DNA from: a virus
Strand: one strand, 5' to 3'
Length of the DNA stretch: 25,880 nt
Virus record (IMG/VR): IMGVR_UViG_3300027754_000383
Coordinates: 1 to 25,880 of that record
The notes under the pieces were generated by a model that was not told the origin of the DNA, did not search any database, and saw only the letters and a list, made by a program, of their open reading frames with translations. Made by a program: the position numbers and the translations under genes. This document shows positions 13,918 to 21,251 of the stretch, piece after piece; position 1 is the first letter of the stretch; each line of letters starts with the position of its first letter.

Positions 13918-14735
13918 TTACTTTTTCGACCGCGACCGAGCCGCAGAGGCTTTGGCTTCGTCGGCGGCGCGGCGCACTTCGATCTCGACGTGGAAGTCGT
14001 CAATGCGCGCCACGATGGTAACGAAATCCTCGAGGCCCTCGCCTTGATGGCCGAGGCGCAGACCCTCGCGGCGGATCGCTTCCAGCGGCACCGGCCTTGG
14101 AAGCGAGAGGCCGCCCGCCATGCCCATCGAAATGGACTCGTGCGGCCGATCGCGTGCAAGAGTGAGGAAGGCCGACCAGTACAGCGCGGCATCGCTCGTT
14201 AGGCTCGGGCGGGATAGCAGGCGGTCAACGGCCTCTTCGTCGCCCTTGTCCGCGCGATCCGTCCAGCCGCGAAGCTGGCCGGCGTTGTCGCCATCCCACC
14301 TAATCAGTTTTTTGCGGCTTCGACCGTGGCTTCGATGCGAGCGCCGCGGTAGTTTTTCGATTCGTAAACCACGCCATCGACAATGGCATAGGCATCGTCG
14401 GCGGCCATCAGGAAGGCCGCACACGCCTCGGGCGAAAACGGAATTTGGACGCCCTTGCTTTTGACGCCAGACCACCCGATCACCAGGCACTGCGAGTAAA
14501 TCGTCGCAAGGTACTTTCGCACCCGCTCGCTCGGTGCGCGGGCATTGCGGAGCCTGTTGAGCTCGGCCGAAATCTCGTCGGAACGGTTCCGCCATCGCGG
14601 GTTGCCATCGGACGCGGCCAGCACCGTAAAGGTGATGCCGCCGGGCAAGCCCAGCTCCGTGCCCTTCTCGCCTTCGATCTCGCGATTGCGCTGCATCGGC
14701 GCGATGTTGTCGAATTCATATTCTGCTTTTGACAT
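13918..14735 (-). CDS. tail assembly chaperone, -1 frameshift fusion (gpGT-like)
   Basis: A -1 slip at 14307-14313 joins the 143-residue chaperone to a downstream frame of 129 residues (LIRWDGDNAG... ending RSRSKK, stop at 13918). The fused product has 272 residues. The downstream frame has coding character (EEAVDRLLSRPSL, DAALYWSAFLTLARDRP) and no convincing start of its own near the join; earlier codons in that frame are a shadow of the chaperone gene. In lambda the equivalent gpGT binds tape measure and tube protein during tail assembly. The gene order chaperone, fusion, tape measure is conserved here. Confidence 0.8.
14304..14735 (-). CDS. tail assembly chaperone (gpG-like, unshifted product)
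   Basis: Encodes 143 residues. The ATG at 14735 follows GGAGGT at 4 nt, which fixes the start; an upstream extension would run through a hairpin. The product (KAEYEFDNIAPMQR, then LAASDGNPRWRNRSDEI and VRKYLATIYSQCLVIGWSGV) is of the type found before tape measure genes in siphoviruses. It is thought to keep tape measure soluble while the tube polymerises. Translation ends at TGA right after A AAA AAC, so most ribosomes yield this short form and a fraction the fusion. Confidence 0.8.
   Translation of the reverse strand: MSKAEYEFDNIAPMQRNREIEGEKGTELGLPGGITFTVLAASDGNPRWRNRSDEISAELNRLRNARAPSERVRKYLATIYSQCLVIGWSGVKSKGVQIPFSPEACAAFLMAADDAYAIVDGVVYESKNYRGARIEATVEAAKN
14307..14313 (-). promoter_or_regulatory. 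programmed -1 ribosomal frameshift site (A AAA AAC)
   Basis: Read on the - strand, the chaperone ends gcA AAA AAC TGA. This is the canonical X XXY YYZ heptamer in the correct phase, immediately before the stop. After a one-base slip, reading continues CTG ATT AGG TGG into the downstream frame. Small GC hairpins begin 14 nt (GGCG-ACAA-CGCC) and about 29 nt (CCAGC-N6-GCTGG) downstream and might act as stimulators, but neither is strong. Confidence 0.88.
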
Positions 14736-14756
14736 AGTACCTCCGGTCGGTGAGGT

Positions 14757-14787
14757 GAGGCCCGCCCGCCGACCACGGGCGGGCCTC
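14757..14787 (-). promoter_or_regulatory. strong hairpin upstream of the tail chaperone gene
   Basis: GAGGCCCGCCC (14757-14767) and GGGCGGGCCTC (14777-14787) form a perfect 11-bp stem with a 9-nt loop. It lies 22 nt before the chaperone start. No T-run follows, so it is not a classical terminator; RNA processing or stabilisation, or partial termination, is possible. Confidence 0.55.
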
Positions 14788-14822
14788 GGTTCGCGGGCCA
14801 TTACTGGCGCCGCTAGGACGGC

Positions 14823-14993
14823 CTAAGCCGCCTTGGCGAGCCCCTTGGCCACCCAGTCGGCGGCGGACTGGCCCTGGGGAATGTCGGCAGCTTCCACGAC
14901 CATGCCCTTGCTGAAGCTGGCCTTGCGCTCGGGCTTGTCGTCGCCCTGGCCGACATACACGTGGAAGTTAGCCTCGATGAGATACTTGCCCAT
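14823..14993 (-). CDS. small phage protein between tail tube and chaperone
   Basis: Encodes 56 residues from the ATG at 14993, preferred because AGAGGAG lies about 9 nt upstream. The alternative ATG at 15038 overlaps the tube stop as TGATG and would add 15 residues that look like non-coding leader. The product (MGKYLIEANFHVYVGQGDD, then KGMVVEAADIPQG and WVAKGLAKAA) is a compact beta-rich domain. No family is recognised. Its place between tube and chaperone suggests a tail role. Confidence 0.6.
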   Translation of the reverse strand: MGKYLIEANFHVYVGQGDDKPERKASFSKGMVVEAADIPQGQSAADWVAKGLAKAA

Positions 14994-15037
14994 GGCTGCG
15001 GGCTCCTCTGCAATGGGGTTGAGATTACGCGGCGGCA

Positions 15038-15961
15038 TCAGGCCACCAGGCGAGTGATCTTGATGGCGGCAGTGTCGCTGGCGAAGTAGCGCGCCATGAA
15101 GTTGAGCGTGACCATGTGTTCGCCGGTTGCGCCGGGATCGTCGATGTCCGGGTTGAACACGTCACAATTGCCCAGGACGATCGTGTCCTTAAACAGCGTC
15201 GTGGCGCCGATGGTGAGCGAGAGCGTCTGCGCCGTCTGCCGCGTCATGAATGTTGAATAGTCGGCTGCGGCAGAGAAGTAGAGCTGGACGGAGCCGCTGA
15301 CATCGAACAGGCCAAGGCCGATGCCGTAGGGCGCATTGGAGCCCCAAGCATATTGTTCTTGCAGACTGTTGGTGATGGTCATGTTGAGGCCCATGACCTT
15401 GGGCGAGCTGACGCCGAAAAGGTTGTTGACCACGATATCGGCCGGCGTGGACGGATCGTAGCCGGGCGTCGGCGCAGCATAGGTTGCGCTGGCGATCGCG
15501 GCGGTGGCCGATGTCTCGCCAAGCGCGCGGATGCCGAAGCTCAGTGTGCCGGGCTCACCGTTGCGGAAACCGATCGAACACGAATCGACCATGCAGCCGG
15601 CCAGACGGCGGTAGGGGTCAGTAGCGCCGCCCTCGTACTTTTCCTCCAGCGTGAAAAACTTAGCCGTGCTGGCGTTCTTCAGGACGTTTGACGCCCAGGT
15701 GCCCATCAGCGTGGACTCCCAGAGCACGTCCGTCGCCGCGTCGCGGACGTAAGGCAGCTCAATCGTCTTCGGAAAGCTGTTGAGCCCCGTGGTCATGTTC
15801 GCCGCCATGCGGTCGGCGCGGCGCTCCGGCGAGCGCGTTGCCGGCCGGCTCGGCGAGCCGCTGACGCGAATGTCGCGGGTGAGCAGGAAAGCCGGCGTGG
15901 CCGGCGTCGTGCCCTGGGTGACCTCCGCGATGATCGCGGTCTGTTTGTTGGCACTGTCCAT
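15038..15961 (-). CDS. major tail tube protein
   Basis: Encodes 307 residues. Position directly before the small tail gene and the chaperone pair, preceded by the tail-terminator gene, is that of the tube protein in siphoviruses. The sequence is beta-rich and Thr/Ser/Ala-rich (QTAIIAEVTQGTTPATPAF, LFDVSGSVQLYFSA, LSLTIGATTLFK), as in tube subunits that stack into hexameric rings. AGAGGAG lies 8 nt before the ATG, a strong site in keeping with high expression. A terminator-like hairpin precedes the gene. The C-terminal part (GATGEHMVTLNFMARYF) is typical of this family as I know it. Confidence 0.8.
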   Translation of the reverse strand: MDSANKQTAIIAEVTQGTTPATPAFLLTRDIRVSGSPSRPATRSPERRADRMAANMTTGLNSFPKTIELPYVRDAATDVLWESTLMGTWASNVLKNASTAKFFTLEEKYEGGATDPYRRLAGCMVDSCSIGFRNGEPGTLSFGIRALGETSATAAIASATYAAPTPGYDPSTPADIVVNNLFGVSSPKVMGLNMTITNSLQEQYAWGSNAPYGIGLGLFDVSGSVQLYFSAAADYSTFMTRQTAQTLSLTIGATTLFKDTIVLGNCDVFNPDIDDPGATGEHMVTLNFMARYFASDTAAIKITRLVA

Positions 15962-15988
15962 TGCGGTGGCTCCTCTAAATTGGACAAG

Positions 15989-16009
15989 AAAAAACCGCCG
16001 GGAAGGCGG
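15989..16009 (-). terminator. intrinsic terminator/attenuator before the tail tube gene
   Basis: On the - strand CCGCC (16009-16005) pairs with GGCGG (15999-15995) over a 5-nt loop, and TTTTTT follows (15994-15989). An alternative 6-bp stem with a longer loop is possible. It lies between the tail-terminator gene and the tube gene, within the late operon, so it is probably a partial terminator or processing site. Confidence 0.6.
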
Positions 16010-16034
16010 CGGCGGTCAGTCGATGTGTCGGATA

Positions 16035-16496
16035 TCAGCCGACGTTATAGATTTCGTACCCGAGGGCGATGGACTCTGCCCACATGCCGGCGTCATCCTC
16101 GCCGCCGCCCATCGGCGCGGTATCGGTGATCCGGCAGGAGCGAGAGCCCACCGCAAAGCGATCCATGCGAAACAGAGCGCGAAGAGCGGCGGCGTAGGTT
16201 TCGGCCAGGTCGCGCGTGGTCGTGCCGGCACGCAGGCGGGTCACGACGCGGATTGTGACCTGGCCCTGTTCGCGGTGAAAGTTGGCGGCCGGAGCGCCGA
16301 AAGTGTATTGCGCCTCGCTGCCGCCGGGGAATTCCAATTCAAGATAGCCCGCAGCGCTTGATGCGCCTCCCGCGATCGGCGGGGACGGCTGCGTTGCCGT
16401 GTTCAGCGTGTCTTTGATCGGCCACGGAATGCTCGCAGCCGTGGCGTGCGTCGACAGCCGCGAGCGGAAGGCGTCGCGGAGTGGATCACCGGCCAT
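16035..16496 (-). CDS. tail terminator / tail completion protein
   Basis: Encodes 153 residues with GAGG 5 nt before the ATG. The product (LRDAFRSRLSTHATAASIPW, later GYLELEFPGGSEAQYTFGAP and QVTIRVVTRLRAGTTTRDL) has the alpha-beta pattern of phage tail-terminator proteins (DUF4128-like in my reading). These cap the tube and join it to the head. It lies in the usual order after the gp10-like protein and before the tube. The hairpin with T-run follows directly. Confidence 0.7.
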   Translation of the reverse strand: MAGDPLRDAFRSRLSTHATAASIPWPIKDTLNTATQPSPPIAGGASSAAGYLELEFPGGSEAQYTFGAPAANFHREQGQVTIRVVTRLRAGTTTRDLAETYAAALRALFRMDRFAVGSRSCRITDTAPMGGGEDDAGMWAESIALGYEIYNVG

Positions 16497-16506
16497 GGTC
16501 GCCTCG

Positions 16507-17202
16507 TCAATTCGCCGAAGTGACCGGCTTTATAAAGAAATTCAGGCTGGGATAGACCTGGTCGCGAAGGACTTTTTTGCGGTTGGCGCCGCCACCCTGC
16601 TTGCCCCACACCTTCACGCCGGTCTTGAGGTTGACTAGTTGGTAATCAAAAAACATTGAGCGATTGTAACGGTTTACTAGATCGCGCAGCACGGCCCGAT
16701 AGACGCCGTTCTTTGCCTTGGCAGAAATCCCGGCGCGCTTCTCGCGTCCGTGTCGCTTCTTCGTGGCCTTGCGCGCCGTAGCGCCCTCGATCTTGCGGGC
16801 ATAGGGCTGTGGATTGACGATCTGAACGCGGTCGGTGTCCTTGATCGCGCGCAGGGCGGCCCAAATGTTGCCGCGAATCTCGTGGTTGTTAATCATCACG
16901 GTGTGGGTTGAAACGTAGCGACCCGTCAGCACCGGGCTTTTCTTTTGCAGCTCCGTCAGCGCCCACTGCACGACTTCGGCCATGTTAGGGCGAGCGGCGA
17001 AGATGATCTTGCCGAACGGCTTGACCTGATCCGGCGCGCGTCTTGGCATACCGTCGGTAATAACAACCGGCTTGTTGTCAAAGCCACGATCAACCTCGAC
17101 CCGCAATTCCTCGAGAGCAATTCGCACCGTGGCCCGCTTGACCCACTCGCCGGTATTCTTCGCGATCTCGCCAATCGAGGGACCGACAAAAACCGCACCC
17201 AC
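16507..17202 (-). CDS. HK97 gp10-like minor tail / head-tail joining protein
   Basis: Encodes 231 residues and starts with GTG in a TAGTG overlap with the preceding gene. The central part is very basic (ATARKATKKRHGREKRAGISAKAKNG at about 142-167) and the product contains LTELQKKSPVLTGRY and NRYNRSMFFDY. The motif SPVLTGRY is reminiscent of the KTGxLR signature of gp10-like neck proteins. Position between stopper and tail terminator supports the assignment. The length is greater than usual for gp10 (about 110-150 residues), so extra domains or a distinct family are possible. Confidence 0.55.
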   Translation of the reverse strand: MGAVFVGPSIGEIAKNTGEWVKRATVRIALEELRVEVDRGFDNKPVVITDGMPRRAPDQVKPFGKIIFAARPNMAEVVQWALTELQKKSPVLTGRYVSTHTVMINNHEIRGNIWAALRAIKDTDRVQIVNPQPYARKIEGATARKATKKRHGREKRAGISAKAKNGVYRAVLRDLVNRYNRSMFFDYQLVNLKTGVKVWGKQGGGANRKKVLRDQVYPSLNFFIKPVTSAN

Positions 17203-17528
17203 TAGCCGGCCACCTCAAGGTCATAGAGAACCGTCACGCCGCCGTCGTTGAGCGGGCGAACGTCCATCACGGCGCGCACCAGGCCGCCTACGGTGAGCGT
17301 GTCGGTCGCCGCGCTTGGTATCTTCGTGGCCCAGGCGGATGCCAGCAATTCAGCCTTGCCGATCTTGACCCTGAAGCGCTGTTGTTCGGCCGTGTTGCCG
17401 ATCGCCTCCGTCGTGCCGGGGATGCGCTTTCCCTTGAGCGCGATGGTGGTGCCCTCGCCCTCGCGCGCCAGCGTCATGCTTTCGCCGCGTTGCGAAATAA
17501 ACCGCGCGGTCGTTTCCAGAATGCTCAC
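17202..17528 (-). CDS. head-tail stopper / head-closure protein
   Basis: Encodes 108 residues and starts with GTG in a GTGA overlap with the adaptor stop. It is small and mostly beta (RGESMTLAREGEGTTIALKG, then VMDVRPLNDGGVTVLYDLEVAG), which fits the small beta-barrel stoppers such as SPP1 gp16 or HK97-type connector proteins that close the portal channel after packaging. Assigned mainly from gene order. Confidence 0.6.
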   Translation of the reverse strand: MSILETTARFISQRGESMTLAREGEGTTIALKGKRIPGTTEAIGNTAEQQRFRVKIGKAELLASAWATKIPSAATDTLTVGGLVRAVMDVRPLNDGGVTVLYDLEVAG

Positions 17529-18220
17529 GGCGCAGGATTACGCCAGGGCGCGAGCATGTCGCGCACGGCCGGGAGCAGCACGTTGGCGCCCATCACATCG
17601 CCGCCCGGCACCGAGTAGGAAACGGCCGCGAGGTCCGGCACATTCTCCGACCGGATAGTGGGATCGCGGTCGGCGGCAAAAAGCATCCCCTTGATCTGCT
17701 CGATGGCCGCCGCCTCGATCGCCGCGTCGATGTTGGTGGCAAGCGAAGTCGCGACCGAGAAGCCGGCTTTGAACGTGACAACGATCTTGCCGGTGCTCCA
17801 TTCGATCGGCGCGTCGCTTGACACGCGGCGAAGGCGGCCCGGCGTCGAGCCCATCAACAGGTAATCGGTGCTCACGGTCAGATTTGTATCGGCCTCAACC
17901 ACCGAATCTATGGAATACACCGGCACGCGCCACGGCAAATAGAGCTCGCTGCCACGATTAAAGATTGGCTCGGAATGCCATGTGGCGCGCAGCGTCTCGC
18001 GGGCGAAGGTCGGCTTAGCGCCGGCAGCGTCGCGAGCCAGGCGGCAGCCGGCCACGATGAGCGCCGTAGCGCGAGGAATAAGCGCAGATATCAGCGTATC
18101 GGAATCAGTATTGGTAATCTTGAGCGCGGTCTTGACCGTGGCAAGCGCCGTCAGATTGCGATTGGTGGCGTCGTCCGTCGCCGCAGCCGTCGTCTCCAAG
18201 AGGTCGGCAAAGGCGCGCAT
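17525..18220 (-). CDS. head-tail adaptor (gp6-like connector)
   Basis: Encodes 231 residues. A helical N-terminus (VKTALKITNTDSDTLISALIP) is followed by LYLPWRVPVYSIDSV, and then VVTFKAGFSVATSLATNIDA and a helix that starts near AIEAAAIEQIKGMLF. This is the pattern of HK97 gp6-like DNA-packaging/connector proteins, in which LKxxxxxDDxLIxxLI helices pair with a beta-rich middle. They form the ring below the portal. GGGAG lies 8 nt upstream of the ATG. It lies between the decoration-like gene and the stopper, the usual order. Confidence 0.75.
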   Translation of the reverse strand: MRAFADLLETTAAATDDATNRNLTALATVKTALKITNTDSDTLISALIPRATALIVAGCRLARDAAGAKPTFARETLRATWHSEPIFNRGSELYLPWRVPVYSIDSVVEADTNLTVSTDYLLMGSTPGRLRRVSSDAPIEWSTGKIVVTFKAGFSVATSLATNIDAAIEAAAIEQIKGMLFAADRDPTIRSENVPDLAAVSYSVPGGDVMGANVLLPAVRDMLAPWRNPAP

Positions 18221-18241
18221 GGTCGGTGCTCCCGAAAGAGG

Positions 18242-18268
18242 CCCGCCGCCGGGGTTTCCGGCGGCGGG
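18242..18268 (-). terminator. strong hairpin between decoration-like and adaptor genes
   Basis: CCCGCCGCCGG (18242-18252) and CCGGCGGCGGG (18258-18268) form a perfect 11-bp stem with a 5-nt loop. On the - strand it is followed by CCTCTTT, only a weak T-run. It lies directly downstream of the 18287-18715 stop, so it may be a partial terminator or a stabiliser of the 3' end of the capsid mRNA. Confidence 0.5.
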
Positions 18269-18286
18269 TTGCTAGGTGGCTGCCGT

Positions 18287-18715
18287 CTACTGCGGCGGGT
18301 TGGCGGTCGGGCTGGATGCCGGATTGCCTTTGAGCGCGACAGCGGATACGGGCGCAGCGCCCGAGTCGTTGCCGGTCGGCGTGATGGTCAGGCGCGTGTA
18401 GCGCTTGCTGCCAACATAACCGATCTTCCGGCATTCCTTGTCGTCGTCGAACTGGAAGGCCGCAAGCGCGAGCGTGCCCACCAGGTCGGGAGCGGCCACC
18501 GCCGCCGTGTCGGACAAAGCCGAGTCGTCGCCGTGTTCCATCGTGACCGCAAAGGTCGCGTTAGCGTCCGTCATGGTGCCGGCGGAAATGACGAACGTGA
18601 GCGACTCAAAACCCGCGCGATCGACAATTTCACCGACGATGGCCGAGCTGGAGTTAGTCTGCGTCTGCGGCGCAATGGCCACCACAGGCTGGATCAGAGA
18701 CATCTGGTCGCGCAT
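18287..18715 (-). CDS. probable head decoration protein (hypothetical)
   Basis: Encodes 142 residues with AGGAGG 8 nt before the ATG, one of the strongest ribosome binding sites in the window. It lies between the capsid gene and the adaptor and is flanked by two hairpins, as expected for an abundantly made protein. The sequence is beta-rich and small-residue-rich (SSAIVGEIVDRAGFESLTFV, then MEHGDDSALSD and YTRLTITPTGNDSG). I read it as a capsid-decoration or similar head protein, a conserved but poorly characterised phage family; that role is an inference. Confidence 0.6.
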   Translation of the reverse strand: MRDQMSLIQPVVAIAPQTQTNSSSAIVGEIVDRAGFESLTFVISAGTMTDANATFAVTMEHGDDSALSDTAAVAAPDLVGTLALAAFQFDDDKECRKIGYVGSKRYTRLTITPTGNDSGAAPVSAVALKGNPASSPTANPPQ

Positions 18716-18746
18716 GGCGCAAACCTCCTTGAAAAAAACCGAATTG

Positions 18747-18781
18747 AAAAGGTGCGGTGGCTATTGTGGCCCGGCCACCGC
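18747..18781 (-). terminator. intrinsic terminator downstream of the major capsid gene
   Basis: On the - strand GCGGTGGC (18781-18774) pairs with GCCACCGC (18761-18754) over 12 nt, followed by ACCTTTT and, 8 nt later, a run of seven T. It begins 18 nt after the capsid stop. This probably raises the ratio of capsid mRNA to downstream genes. Confidence 0.6.
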
Positions 18782-18798
18782 GGCGGGCTCTCGACCTC

Positions 18799-20043
18799 TT
18801 ACGAAGTCGCCATCTTCATCAGCTTGATGGCTTCGAAGTTCGTCACCTGGCCGCCGACACGACGACGCACGTAGAACTTCACGTAGGGCTTCGCGGTGAG
18901 CGCGTCGCGGATGATCTGCGTGCCGAGGCGGTCCACGATGGTGTAGGCGCGTCTCCAATCGGCGAACGCCACCGAGTAGGAGTTGCTCGCCACCACCGGC
19001 ATCGAGTCCGAATACTCGATGGGCTTGCCGAGGAAGAGCTCGACATAGGGCTCGCTCACGGTGACGCCGGGGCGCCACTGGAGATTGCCCGAACCATCCT
19101 TGAACTTGCGGACCGTCGCCACCGTCGCATCGGCCATCAGCCACCGGCCGTTGGCGCGATAGATCGGCTTTAGCGCATGCAGCAGGTCGGTGAAGGCATC
19201 GACCGGGCTGACCGAGCTGGAGGCCGTGGCGAACGCGCCAGCGGCACCAGATGCAATGTAGCCGATCGAGCCCCAGGCATAGGACGCATTGGCGATCGGC
19301 GTCTCAAGCAGGAAACCGCGCGGGCGGTTCACGCCGGTGCCGGTGGTCGAGGTGATGAAGGCCGCCTCTTCCTGCTCGTTGAAAGCGATCCCGGCCTCAT
19401 CGGCCAGCCACGCCTCAACATTCTGATCGGAATCCTCGAGGAATTCCTGCGTGGTGCGGGGCTCGGCCCACAAGGTACCGGGCGTCAGTTCCAGCTCCAC
19501 CAGGGCCGGGGTGCCGGTCTCAGTAGGAGCGGTGGTCTCGTTGCCCCAGCCACCAATCGCGGCGCCGCTCTTCTGGGTGATCTTCTTGAGGCTGCGGCCG
19601 TTGATGCTACGGACCGTCGCCAGGCTGCGCATGACTGTGACGGCGCGTGCCACCCGGTCGATCATGGTGTCGAGCTCCGGCCGCACGGTATAGCCGCCGT
19701 CCGCGTTGTTGCTCGTCACCAGCGCCTTCTGCTCCAGGTCGCGAAGGCCGTTCTCGTTACCCTTTCGGATATAGTCGAAGAAGCCCGCCTTGTAGGCGAT
19801 CTCTTCCGGCGTGGACTTGGTGCCGTCGCCGCGATTGGGACGGGCCGCAGCGGACTCGGCCGCCTCGGCGCGATCGTTGGCGCTCTTGATGTCCTTGGCG
19901 AGCCGGGTCAGCTCGTCGTTGAGCTTCGCCGTCTTGGCCTCGGATTCGGTCGTGCGCGCCTTCTCTTCGGCGGCAAGGGCACCCTTGAACTCTTCAAAGG
20001 CGCGGCCTTGCTTTTCAAGCAAGTTTTTAATGTCGTCGCTCAT
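18799..20043 (-). CDS. HK97-fold major capsid protein with delta domain
   Basis: Encodes 414 residues from the ATG at 20043, fixed by AGGAGG 6 nt upstream; a longer frame to 20121 reads into the protease gene and is a shadow. Residues 5-67 are a long charged coiled coil (LEKQGRAFEEFKGALAAEEK...), the scaffold-like delta domain. The fold proper starts near residue 108 (ALVTSNNADGGYTVRPELD), where the protease is expected to cut. Further capsid motifs are visible (TGTGVNRPRGFL, LMADATVATVRKFKDGSG). No separate scaffold gene exists, as in HK97. It forms the icosahedral shell. Confidence 0.92.
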   Translation of the reverse strand: MSDDIKNLLEKQGRAFEEFKGALAAEEKARTTESEAKTAKLNDELTRLAKDIKSANDRAEAAESAAARPNRGDGTKSTPEEIAYKAGFFDYIRKGNENGLRDLEQKALVTSNNADGGYTVRPELDTMIDRVARAVTVMRSLATVRSINGRSLKKITQKSGAAIGGWGNETTAPTETGTPALVELELTPGTLWAEPRTTQEFLEDSDQNVEAWLADEAGIAFNEQEEAAFITSTTGTGVNRPRGFLLETPIANASYAWGSIGYIASGAAGAFATASSSVSPVDAFTDLLHALKPIYRANGRWLMADATVATVRKFKDGSGNLQWRPGVTVSEPYVELFLGKPIEYSDSMPVVASNSYSVAFADWRRAYTIVDRLGTQIIRDALTAKPYVKFYVRRRVGGQVTNFEAIKLMKMATS

Positions 20044-20053
20044 GGTGAGCCTC

Positions 20054-20716
20054 CTACTTATTGAATAATGCAGTGTTGCGGCGGATGATTTCCGCCAACT
20101 CTTCGGCGTTGTCGCCAGCATCGCGCAGGCGCTTTAGGCCGTTGAAGCCATCGGCCATGAAGGCCTTGGCTTCGGCACGCGAGAGTCCTGCGTCGCGCAG
20201 GATCTTCTCGATCTCGGAAGGCGCGGCCGACTTCACGTCGGTCACGCGCGCCTTGTCATTTGCGGGAAATGTCACCGGGCTCACCTCCCAGAGGTGAACC
20301 TTCTTGATCGTGCGCTTCGGGTCGCTGGCGTTCACGCGCGGCGACGAATCCAGCGTGGTGAATCCGATCGACAGGCCGGTAACGGCCTTTTCCTTCATCT
20401 CGATGTAGGTGTCGCGCCCGAGCGTGGTCGGCAGCAAACGCCCCTTCACGGCCAGACCGCGGCCGTCTTCGGCAAGATGCGTCCAGATCCCGGCGACCTT
20501 GTCGCTTTGATGCTGATACAGCATCGGGATGGTCTTGCCGGCCGACTGCGTTGCCGCGAGCGTATCGGCGAACGCGCCCGGCACGATCACGTCGCCATAG
20601 CCATCGATATTGTTGAAGTAGGCGCCGTAGCCCTCAACGAGCATGGCGCTGTCGCCAGCGCTAGAGTCAGCGAACTTCCACTCCGCAGGAACCGCGGCCA
20701 GAAACTTGTCGTGCAT
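20054..20716 (-). CDS. HK97-family prohead protease (S78)
   Basis: Encodes 220 residues. Catalytic H69 lies in IPMLYQHQ and the nucleophile S116 in AVTGLSIGF, with the family motifs EGYGAYFNNIDGYGDVI and HLWEVSPVTFPAN clearly visible. The enzyme matures the prohead by removing the capsid delta domain and then itself. The C-terminal 45 residues (PSEIEKILRDAGLSRAEAK...) are helical, as expected for the encapsulation tail. GAGGA lies 8 nt upstream of the ATG. The gene is directly upstream of the capsid gene. Confidence 0.93.
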   Translation of the reverse strand: MHDKFLAAVPAEWKFADSSAGDSAMLVEGYGAYFNNIDGYGDVIVPGAFADTLAATQSAGKTIPMLYQHQSDKVAGIWTHLAEDGRGLAVKGRLLPTTLGRDTYIEMKEKAVTGLSIGFTTLDSSPRVNASDPKRTIKKVHLWEVSPVTFPANDKARVTDVKSAAPSEIEKILRDAGLSRAEAKAFMADGFNGLKRLRDAGDNAEELAEIIRRNTALFNK

Positions 20717-20730
20717 GGCGTGTCCTCGCG

Positions 20731-20910
20731 TTAGGTCGGCGTCGATGCCGGCAGATTATCGACCGGCGTCGGCGCGGGCGTCTCGACGGCCTGCTGCTGC
20801 GCGTTGGCCTGCTCCGCGATCTGCTCAAGCACGACAACGGTCTGCTGCTGCAGTGCCTGTAGCGCGTGGCAGATGACGTTGATCGCCGGGACGGATAAAT
20901 CGAGCTTCAT
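20731..20910 (-). CDS. small coiled-coil phage protein
   Basis: Encodes 59 residues from the ATG at 20910, chosen because it overlaps the preceding TGA as TGATG. A helical Gln-rich part (residues about 10-43: AINVICHALQALQQQTVVVL, then EQIAEQANAQQQ) is followed by a Pro/Thr-rich tail. No family is recognised. It may help assemble an oligomer with the neighbouring structural-type proteins, but this is a guess. Confidence 0.55.
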   Translation of the reverse strand: MKLDLSVPAINVICHALQALQQQTVVVLEQIAEQANAQQQAVETPAPTPVDNLPASTPT

Positions 20911-21242
20911 CAGACGGCCACCCACGGCAACGGCAGCACCTGCGTCGTCGGGTTCTTCTGGGCCTCAATGCTCTGGTCGAGCGCGGCCTGATACTCAGCC
21001 GTCTGCTCCGGTGTCCACGCATCGAGAACCCAGCCCGCGACTTGCTCCTGCGTCAATTCGTTGTACGGCGTGAACGGCGCACCCTGCGTGTAGGTGATAT
21101 CGGTCGTGATGAAACAGGACGCCGTGTATTCGCCGTCAGCGGCGACGTAGCTGGCGATCACACGATAGACGACATCTGTCTCGCCTTCGGCTGTCGGGTA
21201 GTTGACGAGCGTGGTCGGCGTGAGTGTGTAAGTGGTGGGCAT
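20910..21242 (-). CDS. conserved hypothetical phage protein
   Basis: Encodes 110 residues. TAGGAG lies 6 nt before the ATG and overlaps the preceding stop codon. The first half is beta-rich (VYRVIASYVAADGEYTASCF), the second half helical (YNELTQEQVAGWVLDAW, then QTAEYQAALDQSIEAQ). The sequence type (beta domain plus TxEQVxxWV helix) recurs in small proteins of environmental tailed phages, as far as I recall, without an assigned function. It belongs to the insert between portal and protease. Confidence 0.6.
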   Translation of the reverse strand: MPTTYTLTPTTLVNYPTAEGETDVVYRVIASYVAADGEYTASCFITTDITYTQGAPFTPYNELTQEQVAGWVLDAWTPEQTAEYQAALDQSIEAQKNPTTQVLPLPWVAV

Positions 21243-21251
21243 TAACTTCTC

